A model generated the notes under the pieces. It made no database searches, was not told the origin of the DNA, and saw only the letters and a list, made by a program, of their open reading frames with translations. From positions 1,364,001 to 1,428,000 of the forward strand of contig JAQFVV010006295.1 in the NCBI GenBank assembly GCA_028023455.1: a stretch of 64,000 nucleotides of DNA. Reading direction: 5' to 3'. Numbering within the stretch: the stretch's first letter is position 1; every line of letters starts with the position of its first letter. Below are positions 35,119 through 46,569 of this stretch, piece after piece. This stretch comes from Epiperipatus broadwayi. Its lineage: Eukaryota; Onychophora; Udeonychophora; Euonychophora; Peripatidae. The translations under genes were made by a program, and so were the position numbers.

Positions 35119-35569
35119 AAACAGGCAAAACTCTATACATATTGCCACTCAGTGCAAGCCAGGGTAATCAATGGATGCCAGAAGGCTTGTGCATAAAATC
35201 CCCATCTAGTGTTTACTCATCCAATATCCCCAGACTAGTTTCTGGCTTGTGGCCTTCATCAGTGAGGAGCCTTGGATCTAAGAGCACTGCACCTAGATCT
35301 TAGGATTTATTGCAACCCTCCAGAAGCCACATTTTATCTCTACTTAACTACAAAACTATGCCTTAAATTGAAAACACCGTAATATTTTCGATCAAAGCTC
35401 ATTAGCTTATATAGTTATACAGGACTGAACTCGGTTTGGTACCCATATATTTTGATGACTTTGGTTCTTTAATAACCATAGCCACCATTATCCTATTGGG
35501 CAGGATTGGTTTTAAGCCAATAAACATCACATGGTCACCATTTTCTATGCTTGCTTATAACTGTTATTA
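35119..35569 (-). repeat. Hammerhead repeat unit 1 (451 bp)
   Basis: First full unit of a direct tandem pair, minus orientation; corresponding positions in units 1 and 2 differ by exactly 451 (ribozymes at 35219 and 35670; ACAGGCAAAACTC at 35121 and ACAGACAAAACTC at 35572). The unit has no protein-coding potential: the 65-codon ORF across its start is a shadow. Tandem hammerhead units are typical of retrozymes and of PLE terminal repeats. Confidence 0.85.
35219..35277 (-). ncRNA. Hammerhead ribozyme (copy 1, intact core)
   Basis: Identical over 59 bases to the plus-strand copy at 35899-35957. Order on the minus strand: outer stem I AUCCAA, inner stem I UCCUCA, core CUGAUGA, stem II GGC-CACAA-GCC, core GAAA, palindromic stem III CUAG, cleavage site GUC, then UGGGGA and UUGGAU closing stem I. 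It is a type I hammerhead with a very short stem III, which in known examples works best as a dimer. Positions 10.1 and 11.1 are A and A rather than G-C. Confidence 0.85.
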
Positions 35570-35868
35570 AAACAGACAAAACTCTATACATATTGCCACT
35601 CAGCGCAAGCCAGAATAATCAATGGATGCCAGAAGGCTTGTGCATAAAATCCCCATGTAATGCCTACTCATCCAATATTGCCAGACGAGTCTCTGGCTTG
35701 TGGCCTTTATCAGTGAAGAACCTTGGATCTGAAAGCATTGCACTTAGATCTTAGGATCTAATGCAACCCTCCAGCAGCCACATTTTATCTCAACTACAAA
35801 ACTATGAGTCTTAAATTGAAAACACCGTAATATTTTCAATCCAAGCTCATTAGCTTATATAGTCATAT
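35570..35868 (-). repeat. Hammerhead repeat unit 2 (partial)
   Basis: Second direct unit, cut off at about 35868 where the inverted unit begins. Confidence 0.8.
35670..35728 (-). ncRNA. Hammerhead ribozyme (copy 2, inactivated)
   Basis: Same 59-base length, but the core reads CUGAUAA (G8 lost) and GAGAC (A13 lost), and the inner stem I no longer pairs. It should not cleave. Confidence 0.75.
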
Positions 35869-36112
35869 AGATCTAAGATCTAGGTGCAGTGCTCTCAGAT
35901 CCAAGGCTCCTCACTGATGAAGGCCACAAGCCAGAAACTAGTCTGGGGATATTGGATGAGTAGGCACTAGATGGGGATTTTATGCACAAGCCTTCTGGCA
36001 TCCATTGATTACTCTGGCTTGCACTGAGTGGCAATATGTATAGAGAATTTTGCCTGTTTTAATAACAGTTATAAGCAAAGCATAGGAAATGGTGATCATG
36101 TGATGTTTATAT
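35869..36112 (+). repeat. Hammerhead repeat unit 3 (inverted, partial)
   Basis: Plus-strand copy in opposite orientation to units 1 and 2, running from just upstream of the ribozyme to ACATGATCAC-like sequence near 36105. With unit 2 it forms a large inverted repeat separated by about 115 bases. Confidence 0.85.
35899..35957 (+). ncRNA. Hammerhead ribozyme (copy 3, intact core)
   Basis: Core CUGAUGA at 35914-35920, GAAA at 35934-35937 or thereabouts, predicted cleavage between 35943 and 35944. Stem I pairs are UCCUCA/UGGGGA and AUCCAA/UUGGAU. Stem II is GGC/GCC with loop CACAA and flanking A and A. All catalytic core bases are present. Confidence 0.85.
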
Positions 36113-36134
36113 TGTCTATACTGAACTTGATATA

Positions 36135-36195
36135 ATTAGAAGAGATTTGAACTCAGATTTTTAAGCTCCCCACAGCTATCCACCCTATGAATTGT
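36135..36195 (-). repeat. SINE remnant
   Basis: On the minus strand GAGTTCAAATCTC (36142-36154) is a good B-box with a tRNA-like GGATAGCTGTGGGGAGC about 25 bases upstream in the A-box position. Confidence 0.4.
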
Positions 36196-36199
36196 AATA

Positions 36200-37865
36200 T
36201 ATATATATGTAAGAAATTTTTAAGAACTAACTATGTAAAATATTAAAAGTTATGTATAACAAAATCTTGACAAAATAATATTTGCCATCAATGGGATAAA
36301 AATATTATTGGTCATTGTGAAGAAATAAAAAATTATGTTAAAAATTATTTAAATTAAGAATCGTAGAAGAAATTAGAATATAATCATAGAGAGGATCCTA
36401 CTTTTTACTTAATTAAATTAAAAGTAAAAGAGTTAAATAAAAAGGATCAAACTTGAAGTTCAATTGATTGGATTTAAATTTAATTGATGGTTTTTAATAA
36501 TTTGTGTAAAGAAAATGATAGTTTGGCTATTTCATTATAATTTAATTGTTTTCAAAATCGAATGATTTGTTTGAATATTCTTTGGTGATGATGGTTGCAT
36601 CTGCATAGGAGACTGATTTTGGAAAAATCTATGCAAAGCCAATATCTAAAAATGGAGAGAAGTGATGAAAATGATGAATGATCCATTAGTTACTTGTTAC
36701 TAGATTTCTCAAGCTTTGTGAGAGATTATGTCTTTTGATTTGATCAAAATAGTTTTTAATCTTTTGTTCAATAGAAAATATTCTGTTAATGTTGCAGCAT
36801 TAAAATAATTATTAAATTTTGTCTGATTTCTTTTAAACAAAGCATACATATATCAGTAGAAGTAATTATAAAGAATCAATAATAGTTTTTTTTTTCATTT
36901 TCGGGATTTTTAATCCAGTGCATTATTCTGTTTATATTATTATAATCATGTATTATAAAACATTATGTATATGCTTGATTTCTTTCTCCAGAATAGTTTC
37001 CTTTAAAAGATGACCTTTGTAAATAGTGACCTAACTATGGAAAAGACTTAAAGTAGATGATGATATGGTGTTTTCAAGTAGCTATCAGTATATGTACATT
37101 TTTGTATACAAAATGGTTTGTTTGTTTTGGAAATGAGAACTTGAAGAAAAAGAAATTGTTCACATGTATCTGTTTTTATAACGGAATCTAATGATATTTT
37201 CTTAAACATGATTTAATGGGGAGCAAATCATGTTTACATTAACGATTATTTCCAAGATATTTGGAAGGGGTGCAATATTGATTGCTTTTATTGGAATGAT
37301 ATAGCTGAGACTTGAATACATTGGAAAACCGTAATTGGACTATGTTTTGAAGACTTTTAGAAATAATTATTTGCCCTAAGAAAAGTTAAATAATAGGAAA
37401 TGTCAAAAAAGCAGACTAAACGATCATTATATGCATTTGTGTTTCAAAAATGGGTTCATATAGTCATTGCTAAACATAACTTTAAGTGTTTGCTATTTTT
37501 GTGTCTTGTATTTTACTGCAATTAAGGTGGTCATGCAAATTTATAATGCAAGAGGCTTTACTTTAGCAAATATAATTGGTTCCAGAAAATAATCATACTT
37601 TTATTTTAAAATACATATATTTATGAATGATCCATTTGGCTCACAGCCTAGAACTAAGTCACTATTCAAAATAATCATTTAACTAGGTAAAATAGATTAC
37701 AAAATAAAAAATGTAGAAATATATATATATAATTAATTGTTATATATGGTATTCAGTTGAATTTTAGTTCAAACTAAAATCAGACTTTTAAAAATATAAA
37801 ATAAAAAGATGTAAATAAATTTATCCTAATAAAAATTCATAAATCTTTCATTAGTTATATCATTT
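36200..37865. other. AT-rich spacer
   Basis: No gene or element recognised. Confidence 0.5.
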
Positions 37866-37872
37866 GCAAAAT

Positions 37873-37985
37873 ACCCTGTGTGGTTGGGTGCAGTTTGTAG
37901 AGCAACTGACATAGGATCAGAAGATCCTGGGATCGATTCTGGTGCTCAAACTTCTTATAAACTCCAAAGCAATAAAGCCGTTAGC
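37873..37985 (+). repeat. tRNA-derived SINE head
   Basis: The A-box and D-arm region GTTGGGTGCAGTTTGTAGAGC (about 37883-37903) and B-box GGGATCGATTCT (37929-37940) have tRNA spacing; AGGATCAGAAGATCCTGGG in between resembles an anticodon arm and variable region. No CCA or clean acceptor stem follows, and a short body leads into AT-rich DNA, so this is a SINE or tRNA pseudogene. Confidence 0.6.
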
Positions 37986-38044
37986 ATTTATTTTCAAAAT
38001 TTTTACTTTTTTTTTCTTGAAAATTATTTTTCTTTTGATTTTAC

Positions 38045-38740
38045 ATTCTAACTTTGTTTCCTGCCTCATAGTGAAAATGAAAATTGATATTTTAAAGCAA
38101 AAATGAAGTTATACTAATAAAAAAAAATCATAATACTTCTGCTTTATTACTTGGAAATTTATTCAGTGGCATTGGTTGATTATCTTTCTAATTCTGTTTT
38201 CAGAAAAACCTTGAAATATCATGTGCTTGTACATTCTACATTAACCATCAATGTTCATTTCATTGACAATTAAAATCGATTTTCTAGAAGCAGAAATTTA
38301 ACTCTAATAAAATATTAGTTTAATTTTTCATTCTTACTTTAAATAAATCAATTATTTTATATAGCGCCGATGTTTATAAACTGTAATATTGAATAGAATT
38401 AATTAGCTTTTCATTCTTGCTATATTAACAAATGACATTCTTTATAGCATTTTTTATTCATTGACAATTTTGCAGGGTTTTTTTTATTTGGAATTTTTTT
38501 TAAAAAAAAAATATTATTCTATGTTTAATTTTCTGCCTCATGAAAAATTAAAATTGATTTACTGAAATCAAAATCCAATTTATGCTAGTAAAAGTTTCTT
38601 CTGCTTTCCAACTCTTTTTCAGAAAGGCCTATAAACATCTTGGGCACACATTTTATGTTAAACTAATAGCAGTCATTATATCATGTTTGTTCATTGACAG
38701 TTTTACAGGTCTTCATTTGAATTTATTTTTCTTTCATGAA
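38045..38740. repeat. Degenerate tandem duplication, about 470 bp
   Basis: TTTCCTGCCTCATAGTGAAAA..AAAATTGATAT at 38056 recurs as TTTTCTGCCTCATGAAAAATT..AAAATTGATTT at 38528, and later blocks (TTTTCAGAAA..CCT, TTCATTGACA) recur in the same order. An ORF of 81 codons in the second unit reads as ordinary AT-rich translation. Confidence 0.45.
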
Positions 38741-39195
38741 CAACGTTATTCCATACATTTTGCTAAAATGATTATATATAAGAAGCATAATAATGAAATG
38801 ATAAATACAATATATTTTCACTGTTAAAAATGCAAATAAAGAGATAAGCAAGCCTTATGAATATAATGAAGGTATCATTTAACTTTGCTATACAAATTTT
38901 AATTTAGTAAGAAAAAAGTGTTCTTAATACTGTTTGTTTGCAGAAAAACATTAGGTAAAGTACATCTGATTGTATTTTGCTAATGATAGAACAAATAAAT
39001 AATATCTTAAAATATAATGAAGACATGTAACAACCAAATACAACTAAATAATAATCTTATAATATGTGTAACATAAATTAATAAGTTTAACTATAAGTAA
39101 ATAAACCTATTATTAATATGTACAATAATAAAGTAGTTATAGACAATTCAGTTATAGTCCATGTCAGATTATTAATTCATTTGTTGTTGTTTATT
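38741..39195. other. AT-rich spacer
   Basis: No gene seen. Confidence 0.5.
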
Positions 39196-39502
39196 CTCTA
39201 GATCAGAGATAGGGAACCTTTTTTTTGCCAAGATCCATTTGGATATTTAGATTATTCATGCACCATACAAAATGACTTAAAAATCAGTCTGCTATATTTG
39301 ATCAACCAATTAATTTACTCCTAATCATTAGGGATGGATAATGTTTTCTACTGGCAGATTAATTTCAACTTGCCCTTTTAAATGAGGGCCTTTTTTTTTT
39401 TTTGCGAAATAAAATAAAATAACATCATTATTATTAATAATTGTTCAACATTTAATGACAATTTTTCCAATTTACCTTGTAATTATTCTTTGTGACATTT
39501 AT

Positions 39503-39590
39503 ATTCTTGAAAATAATTCTACAGCAGCTAGGATATAGTCATTTATAAACTCCCCTTCAGAAAATGATTTCGAAGTTTCTGCTTTTTTCA
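39503..39590 (-). pseudogene. hAT transposase relic
   Basis: Minus-strand translation reads KKAETSKSFSEGEFINDYI then LAAVELFSRI. This matches the N-terminal K..KPFSEGEFIK.C...A.E.LCP block of SCAND3/GTF2IRD2-like hAT transposases. It ends at a stop where the family continues to LSR.T..RRI. The rest of the gene, including the DDE catalytic region, is absent. Confidence 0.65.
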
Positions 39591-40510
39591 AATAATAATA
39601 ATAGTTCTGTAATTAAACTTAGTCCTGTCACCATGTTCATTCCAAGAACTCCTGTTTCAAATCCTAAGAATTTGCATATTATTAGTTGTTGTTTTTTTTA
39701 AGATAAATTTCAAGTCATCAGAAAGACTGGACTTGACCTAATTAGATAACCCTATAGCCATAAAAAAATCCATGTGAGTAATGGATAATTTGCAAAAAAA
39801 AATTAACTGCAGTAAACTGGTATTGTTAGGCAACAAGGAAAATTTTTCGAGTTTAAACCCTCAAAAGATCACTCAAAAATTGCAATATTTCAGGTAAATT
39901 TAACATATGTTAAACCAATTATTAACAATTAATTATGCCACACATCTTTTCTAAGATAATTTTGAATTTACAAAATTTTTTTCTTAAAAAAAAAAAGATT
40001 TTAAATCATTAAAACCAATCAAAATGGCCACCATGTAACCGCATGACCAAGTGGTTGGTGGCAAAACCCATTATATTATATTGCCATCTTTAGCTCATAA
40101 AAAACATGCCAGCATCCTCAACAATTTCTATGTCAGCAATAGCAAAGATAGTTTAAATCCATTAATGAATAAATCAATTTGAAGTTTCAGGACAACCAAT
40201 GTAAACAACATTTAAAACATAGACTTAAAAATGCAAGATTTTTAACCCCCCCCCCCATGGTGTGGATGCTTAATATGATGACAATTTGCCAAAATTTATT
40301 ACCATGCCACAGGATATTTTTGCATTACCTCAACCAGCTCAAGTGCCTACCACACATAAACTCATAGCTCTATCACACCAGGGTGATCTCAGGAATAAAT
40401 ACTGTTCTACTTGAGAGTAACACAGTACACTCACCTCCTCAACCCACTGATCCAAAGAAAGTTATAAGATTACTTCACCAACTTATCTCAAATGAACTTT
40501 AAATGTCCAA

Positions 40511-41242
40511 CACATGAACAATAAGATAGCTTTATATATAGTATTCACCAACTAATAAGCACAATTTCATATACACAATGAAATACTAACTCCACCCACT
40601 CTCCCTAAAAATATTAACAAATATCATCATGTGCTTCCATGTATTTATCTCATAATCCTTCTGTAAAATTTATGTAAGCCTAATTTGAAATAATCTATCT
40701 TGTTGTGCAACAATTATTATTCTTCTAACTACCATAAACATCTTTTTTTAATCATAAGCAAAATTGTAAACTCTCATTGCGTATGCAGATTCATGTATCA
40801 AATTGTATCTAAATACTTATGTTTTTCACACACAACTTATGTAACACATGAACAATAAAACAGCCATGAAAACTATAATCCTTCGCACTAGATAGGCCCA
40901 ACATATATACAATCATATATTAATCTAACACCAACTCTAACCCTACACCCCATGTGTGTTTTTCCTCATACTATCATGTGTTTTCATGTATTTTTCTCAA
41001 GATCCCATTTAAAAATTCTATGTAAACCTAATTTGACACATGTATCCTGTTATGTAATGATCATTCTTCTTTCAATTGCTGTATGTCATGGTTTTTTCCT
41101 ATCAGAAGTAAGATTATAAACTTTTATTGCATAGGTAATATCATGTATCAATTTGTATCTAAGACCTCAGGTTTTCTCCTGTAACTTATGTAACACTTTT
41201 TGAGTCTCAATAAAGTTTAACTTTGAAATATAATAATAATAA
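40511..41242. repeat. Tandem array A, period about 334 bp, two units
   Basis: CACATGAACAATAA marks the unit starts at 40511 and 40845; ATCATGTGYTTYCATGTATTT and CATGTATCAA.TTGTATCTAA follow in both. The second unit ends in AATAAAG..TTTGAAATATAATAATAATAAT (41208-41242). Confidence 0.75.
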
Positions 41243-41249
41243 TCCATTT

Positions 41250-42190
41250 GTTTACAACTAGGTTAACAAGCTCTAGTTTTCATGCTCCAGGAGTATTCAG
41301 GACCTAGACCTAACAAAGTGGAAACCTTGCCCTGATGTGCTTTTTTTCAGTTTCCAATGAATTGATGACTAGTTAATGGTTTTGTGTTGCATTTGTCATT
41401 CAAAATTTCAATTGAAATTGGGTTGTCCAATTTAGAAAACAACATGGTAACAAAGTCATCACATGACCAGAAAAAAGCTTGCCGCCAATATTACCAATTC
41501 AGAGTTTCAAAATCTAAAATTTAATCAATCATATACTTACTTTTAGTTTCATTGTAGCAAATTCCAATTTTTGTTTGAAAGAAAAAGAAAATTCATTTTC
41601 AAGTTCCTTTAGGAAACAGTTCATTTGCTCACAAACAAGTTAACAAGTTTTGATTTTTTATACTTAAAAAAATATTCAAAATCTTAGGCTAAAGAGGAAG
41701 AAAAAAACTACCTTTATATATCTTTCTCAGTTTCCAGTCAGTTGATAACTTCTAATTTTGTGTTACATTTTTCATTCAAATTTTCAATTAAAATCTAGTT
41801 ACTTAACAATAATTTTTTTTGAAAAAAAGCCATTACATGACTAGTGTCTGACAACAATAATACTAGCATAGCATTTCAAAGTCTGAAGATCATTCAAGCA
41901 TATGCTTATTTTTAATGTTATTGTAGTAAACTTTGATCTTTGTTTAGTAATAAAAATTGGATCTCAAATTCACCAGCAATCAATGTTCACTTGCTCACAA
42001 CCAAGTTAACAAGCTCTCGTTTTTTATGCATATAAAGACACTCAAAACCTTAGGATAACAAGAAAAAACACTAACTAATATTATATACCTTTTTCAGTTT
42101 CTAATCAATTGAAAACTTATTTCCAATTTTGTGTTATATTTTTCATTCAAATTTCAACTTAAATCAAGTTACTAACGATAAATTCAAAAA
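41250..42190. repeat. Tandem array B, period about 370 bp, 2.6 units
   Basis: GTTAACAAG marks units at 41262, 41639 and 42005 (periods 377 and 366). Each is followed by TCAGTTTC..AAT..ATTGA and TTTTGTGTT..ATTT.TCATTCAAA. Confidence 0.8.
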
Positions 42191-42257
42191 ACATAGACAT
42201 TTCTAATAGCAATGCTGAGCCTAATTACTTTCCCAGCTTTCACCATGTCTCCCTATG

Positions 42258-42560
42258 TCTGGACTCTCTATCTATGAATCTCATACTTAAACAGCATCAA
42301 AAGGCTCATTCAGTTTCACCTCTATCATACCCAGACCCAGAGTCTGACCATCCTACCACAAACTCCAACTCATCAATTGCAACCAATTCTAACATAACTG
42401 TACACTACGCTCCTTTAGAAATCTGGATCCTCTACCCATGGATCTTATACTTAAACCTCATCAGAAGCCCTACCCAGCCTCCATCTCTAACACAGCCAGA
42501 TCGAGCAACCTATCCAATTCAATAATTGCAACTAATTCTAACTTAGCTGTATCACCACCT
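42258..42560 (+). repeat. Tandem array C, period about 164 bp, two units
   Basis: TCTGGACTCTCTATCTATGA (42258) recurs as TCTGGATCCTCTACCCATGG (42422), followed in both by CTTATACTTAAAC-like sequence and AATTGCAAC.AATTCTAAC. It is C-rich on the plus strand. The 83-codon ORF here lies across both units and is repeat translation rather than a recognised protein. Confidence 0.65.
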
Positions 42561-42869
42561 CTCTTCAAATACTCAACTATTCAAATGCACCAGAGAACAA
42601 GCATAGTATAGTTAGCAAAACATCCTCATCAATTATGAAAACAATCCCATCATGCCCTACCAACACACCACCAACCCACATCCACAATAAAACCAAGAAA
42701 AAACTTCATTACCCAAAGAAAATATAGCACCCTAAAAAGTCAAAAATAACACATTGATTTAATGCTAATGTCTACAAACCTCACAGACAATTGCCAGAGC
42801 CCTGAAAATCACTAGTCTCTCAACAATGTTACCCAGTCAACCCAACTACTTATAAAACTAAACCTGGTT

Positions 42870-43902
42870 TGTATGTGTAAATACAGCAATCCAGAGCATG
42901 TGAAATTCATGTAATCATATGTAAATCAATTGTACAATTTTTATGTACATAAACCTATAATTACTGATTGTTCATGTACCCATGGAAATCCAAGCTATGT
43001 AAAACTTATAACATCCATTGCTTATAAAAATTCCTCCAGTCCTGGGTAAATCAATAAATCAACTTTTACATATGTAAACCTACAATTATAGATTGCCCAT
43101 GTAACCAAATCAATCCAAGCTAAGTAAAACCCTTGTAACTAATTTATAGCATGGAAAAATTCTTGTAATCTTGTGTAAATCAATAAATCAACTTTTACAT
43201 ACATAAAACCTACATCTGCGGATTGCCCATGTAACCACATCTGTCCAAACTATCTAAAACCCTTGTAACTAATCCACAGCATGTAAAAGTTTCTGTACAC
43301 TTGTCTGTGTCAATTTTTACATATGTAGACTGACAACTAAATTTCCCATGTATACCATGGCAATGCAAGCCATGTAAAACCCTTATAACTAATCGACAGC
43401 ATGGAAAATTTATGTAAGCCAGAACTTCAGATTTCCCATATAAACACAGCAATCCAAATTATGTAAAACCCTTGTAACTTTCTGAGATAAATAAAACTTA
43501 TCATAGAAACATATTAATAATAATCAACTTTTACATATGTAAACCTATAATTACAGATTGTACATGTTATCTCAGCAATCCAAGTGATGCAAAATTCTTG
43601 TAACTAATCCACGGCATCAAAAAATTATTGTAATCGTATGTAAATCAGTAAACCAATTTTTACATATGTAAACCTACATCTATGGATTGGCCATGTAACC
43701 ACAATAATCCAAGCTATACAAAACCCTTGTAATTAATCCACAGCATATAAAAATTTCTGAAAATCCTGTGTAAACCAATGTCAACTATTATATACATAAA
43801 CCTACAACTACAGATTACCCATGTAAACACAGCAATCCAAGCTATGTAAAACTCTTATAACTCTCTAAAACATAAAATTTATCATTGAAATATAATAATA
43901 AT
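42870..43902. repeat. Tandem array D, period about 126 bp, eight units
   Basis: ACATATGTAAACCTA..AGATTGCCCATGTAA..CAATCCAAGCTATGTAAAA.CCTTGTAACTAAT recurs at about 42950, 43075, 43204, 43325, 43420, 43540, 43670 and 43800. Two sub-blocks (to 43524 and to 43902) each end with an ATAAA-A-TTATCAT-GAAA-ATA and TAATAATAAT tail like that of array A. Confidence 0.85.
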
Positions 43903-44592
43903 GTAATTTACCTTTGCAGATGTTTTTAAACTTGTTTAGACTTTTCATGAGACATGCCAACCACTAGATGAAGCTTCTTTTCTAGTTTTTTATATTAATA
44001 TTCTTTCTTTCTCAACAACTTTGTTGTAATCAGAATGTTTTGATAAATAGTGGGTTTTTTTTATTGAAATACTTCCCAGACATAATAGGTACATCAATTT
44101 ACTATTCTTTCTATAAAAACAATATGCATTGATCCAATTCTTTGTCAATTTTTTTTTTATCTTAGTGTAGCCATTGTAATAATAATAATAAAAAAAGGCA
44201 AAATAATGATAATAAAACAAAGTAAAATTATAATTTTATTTTTGTGAATGTACAGTTAGTCTGTGAAAATCATGGTAAAAACAAACAGATGCTCTCAGCA
44301 TTGTAGATTAAATCTGTAGTCAAATACACTACACAATATAGATAATTTGCTGGAATGTTGCACCTCTAATAGAATGAACTAGAACTATTATAAAGCTTGG
44401 ATGTAACTGAAAAAATAAATATTTTATTTTATTTAACTGTTAATTCAATATTTGAACTATACAAGTTTTTAAGTAGAAGTTTTATACTGGGCCATTTTAT
44501 ATATATTCTTGAAAATGTCTGTACCCATATTGAGAGTTTTCGAGGGACAAAGTTGGCCACAGGGCCAGAGGTTCCTCACCCTTACTTTAGAT

Positions 44593-46568
44593 AATGTGCA
44601 TATTTCATTTCTTATATTTAAAAAATATGATTACTGTATATTTATTTTTGGAATTTGATAACTATTTCCTGTATTGAAAAAAAAAATGTTGGCAATTTTG
44701 GTTATTATTTTGCACATAATTATGTTTATTTATTATCATTTTTGTATTAATATTTATAAATTTATTCACTATATATTTTGAGCATGATTAAGATTTATAT
44801 ATATATTAATTTTGGAATTTGAACACTACTAAATAATGAATAATTCTTTCACAAATCTCTTCTTGTTTGGAGTAATTTTATTATATATATGCATTAAGTA
44901 TTTACATAAATTATTATTATTGATATTAGATTAGATTAATTTTTTATTGTTGTTTATTTACTAGATGTTGCTCATATTTACTATATTTAAAAAATATTTG
45001 CAATAATTATTATATTACATATAACTATTATTATTACTATGTATCAAGCGTTGTAAATGTATTCAGTGCATATTTGCACATGATTAATGTACATTTATTC
45101 TTGGAATTTTATGTAACTATTTATTTTTATAATTGTTTTTTTTATTTTTTGTAAATTTATTTGCTATATGTTTGCATATAATTAATGTATATATATATTA
45201 TTTTGTTTTTTTTAAATAATTTTGGAATTTGAATAACTATTATGAACAATTGCTTTCATAAGTTTCTTCTAGCTTGGAATTATTTGATTTATTTTGTACA
45301 TGTATTGTGTAATTAATAAATGAATAAAATTAAATAAATTATTCATAAATTGATTTAACATTTATAAATTATATAATAGATTTGTTACTAACTTTTAATC
45401 CAATTTTTATAATAGGAATGTGTTATCGTTTATTATATAATGTTTGTTAATTCACTTTTTGCGTTAGTGTTCTGTGATTATTTAGATTATCATTTTTAAA
45501 CTGTATTTGAATCGAAGTTAATAAGGCATCAGTATCCATTGAATTCTTATAATTGTTTCCATAATAGTCAGTGTTCAAATTAATGTCAGTATTTTGAAGT
45601 ATTTTATTATGCTAGTTGCATTTCCATTTTAGATTTTTGTAATCCCCAATCCTAGAATATATATTCTAATTCTGAAATTACCACACGCAGCTAAAGAAAA
45701 AAATTTACTACAGTATTTGTATCTGTATAATATTTTAGTATTTTTACTAAGGATTTAGTAAATATGATTTTCAGTAGTTTTTATTATGTCAATCTTAATT
45801 TCTGTTTAGCTTGTGGGAAATTATATATATATTAATGTATTATAATAATTTTAATAAGCAGGTAAATAAAACTTATTAAATGTGTAGGATTGAGAATATA
45901 TAATTTTATTTGCAGACAAATAAGTCTGAATGTATCCCATAATAATAATTTGTGATGCATTCATTTTAATAAATTTGTAAATAGTGCCCACTTTCTCATA
46001 TTTGACATTTAGTTTTAAAAGATCTATAAATAAGAATGTGTATTCCCAGCACTACACATTTAATAACCATAGCTTTTTTTTTCAACCAGTATATTTAAAC
46101 TGAAGCTGTGTAAACAAAGAAACTGCAATTAATGGTGTAATGTTATTGATTGTCTTAAAGCAATGTAGAGAAGATGTAATGATTGCAATTCTATCATAAT
46201 ACCCAAAACTTCAAAATCTATGTGAAATCACTACAGTTCTAACTCAAACTGTTAAATTAATTCATGAATTTAGTAAAGAATTTACCTATCAGAGTCAGTT
46301 GAATATTGAAGAAAATATAAAACTTACGAATAAATGCTAAGGATTTCAGCAATAAAGATATCTGATATATAAGTCCAACTATCATAATGATGCATATTAA
46401 AACTACTTTACTAAATTTATTTTGTCAAAATATTTCAAAGTACATAAGCTACAATATAAAACTTTAGGTAAAAATGAAAATTTCTATAAAACCTATGTAT
46501 ATATTTCAATGAGCTTATTATTTAAATTTATTTTCTTTTCTTCCTTTTCCTATGTATTGATTTCTTCT
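44593..46568. other. AT-rich spacer
   Basis: No gene or element recognised. Several short imperfect local repeats containing TTTTGGAATTTGA occur at 44650, 44810 and 45225, suggesting an old tandem array. Confidence 0.45.
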
Positions 46569-46569
46569 T

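Larger units (their letters stand above)
39204..44584. mobile_element. hAT-family DNA transposon, 5.38 kb, with tandem arrays inside
   Basis: Left end CAGAGATAGGGAACCT and right end (minus strand) TAAGGGTGAGGAACCT are decayed copies of one hAT-type terminal inverted repeat. Directly outside are CTCTAGAT (39196-39203) and CTTTAGAT (44585-44592): an 8 bp target-site duplication with one mismatch, the hAT length. Typical subterminal words follow (TTTGCCAAGATCCATTTGG on the left, GGCCAACTTTGTCCC on the right). A short transposase relic lies at 39503-39590 on the minus strand. The interior is G-poor and is mostly four tandem arrays. It cannot move by itself. Confidence 0.8.

Noticed and set aside
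34999-35754. Two plus-strand ORFs (34999-35196, 35551-35754) with similar ends
   Set aside because: Their similarity is the tandem hammerhead repeat read on the antisense strand, not a duplicated gene.
37873-37945. Functional tRNA gene
   Set aside because: A- and B-boxes are good but no clean acceptor stem or Pol III terminator directly after; SINE head is preferred.
43210-43452. 80-codon minus-strand ORF with repeated GLVTRVLDSLD-type words
   Set aside because: The repetition is the 126 bp tandem array; frames are open by chance and not shared by all units.
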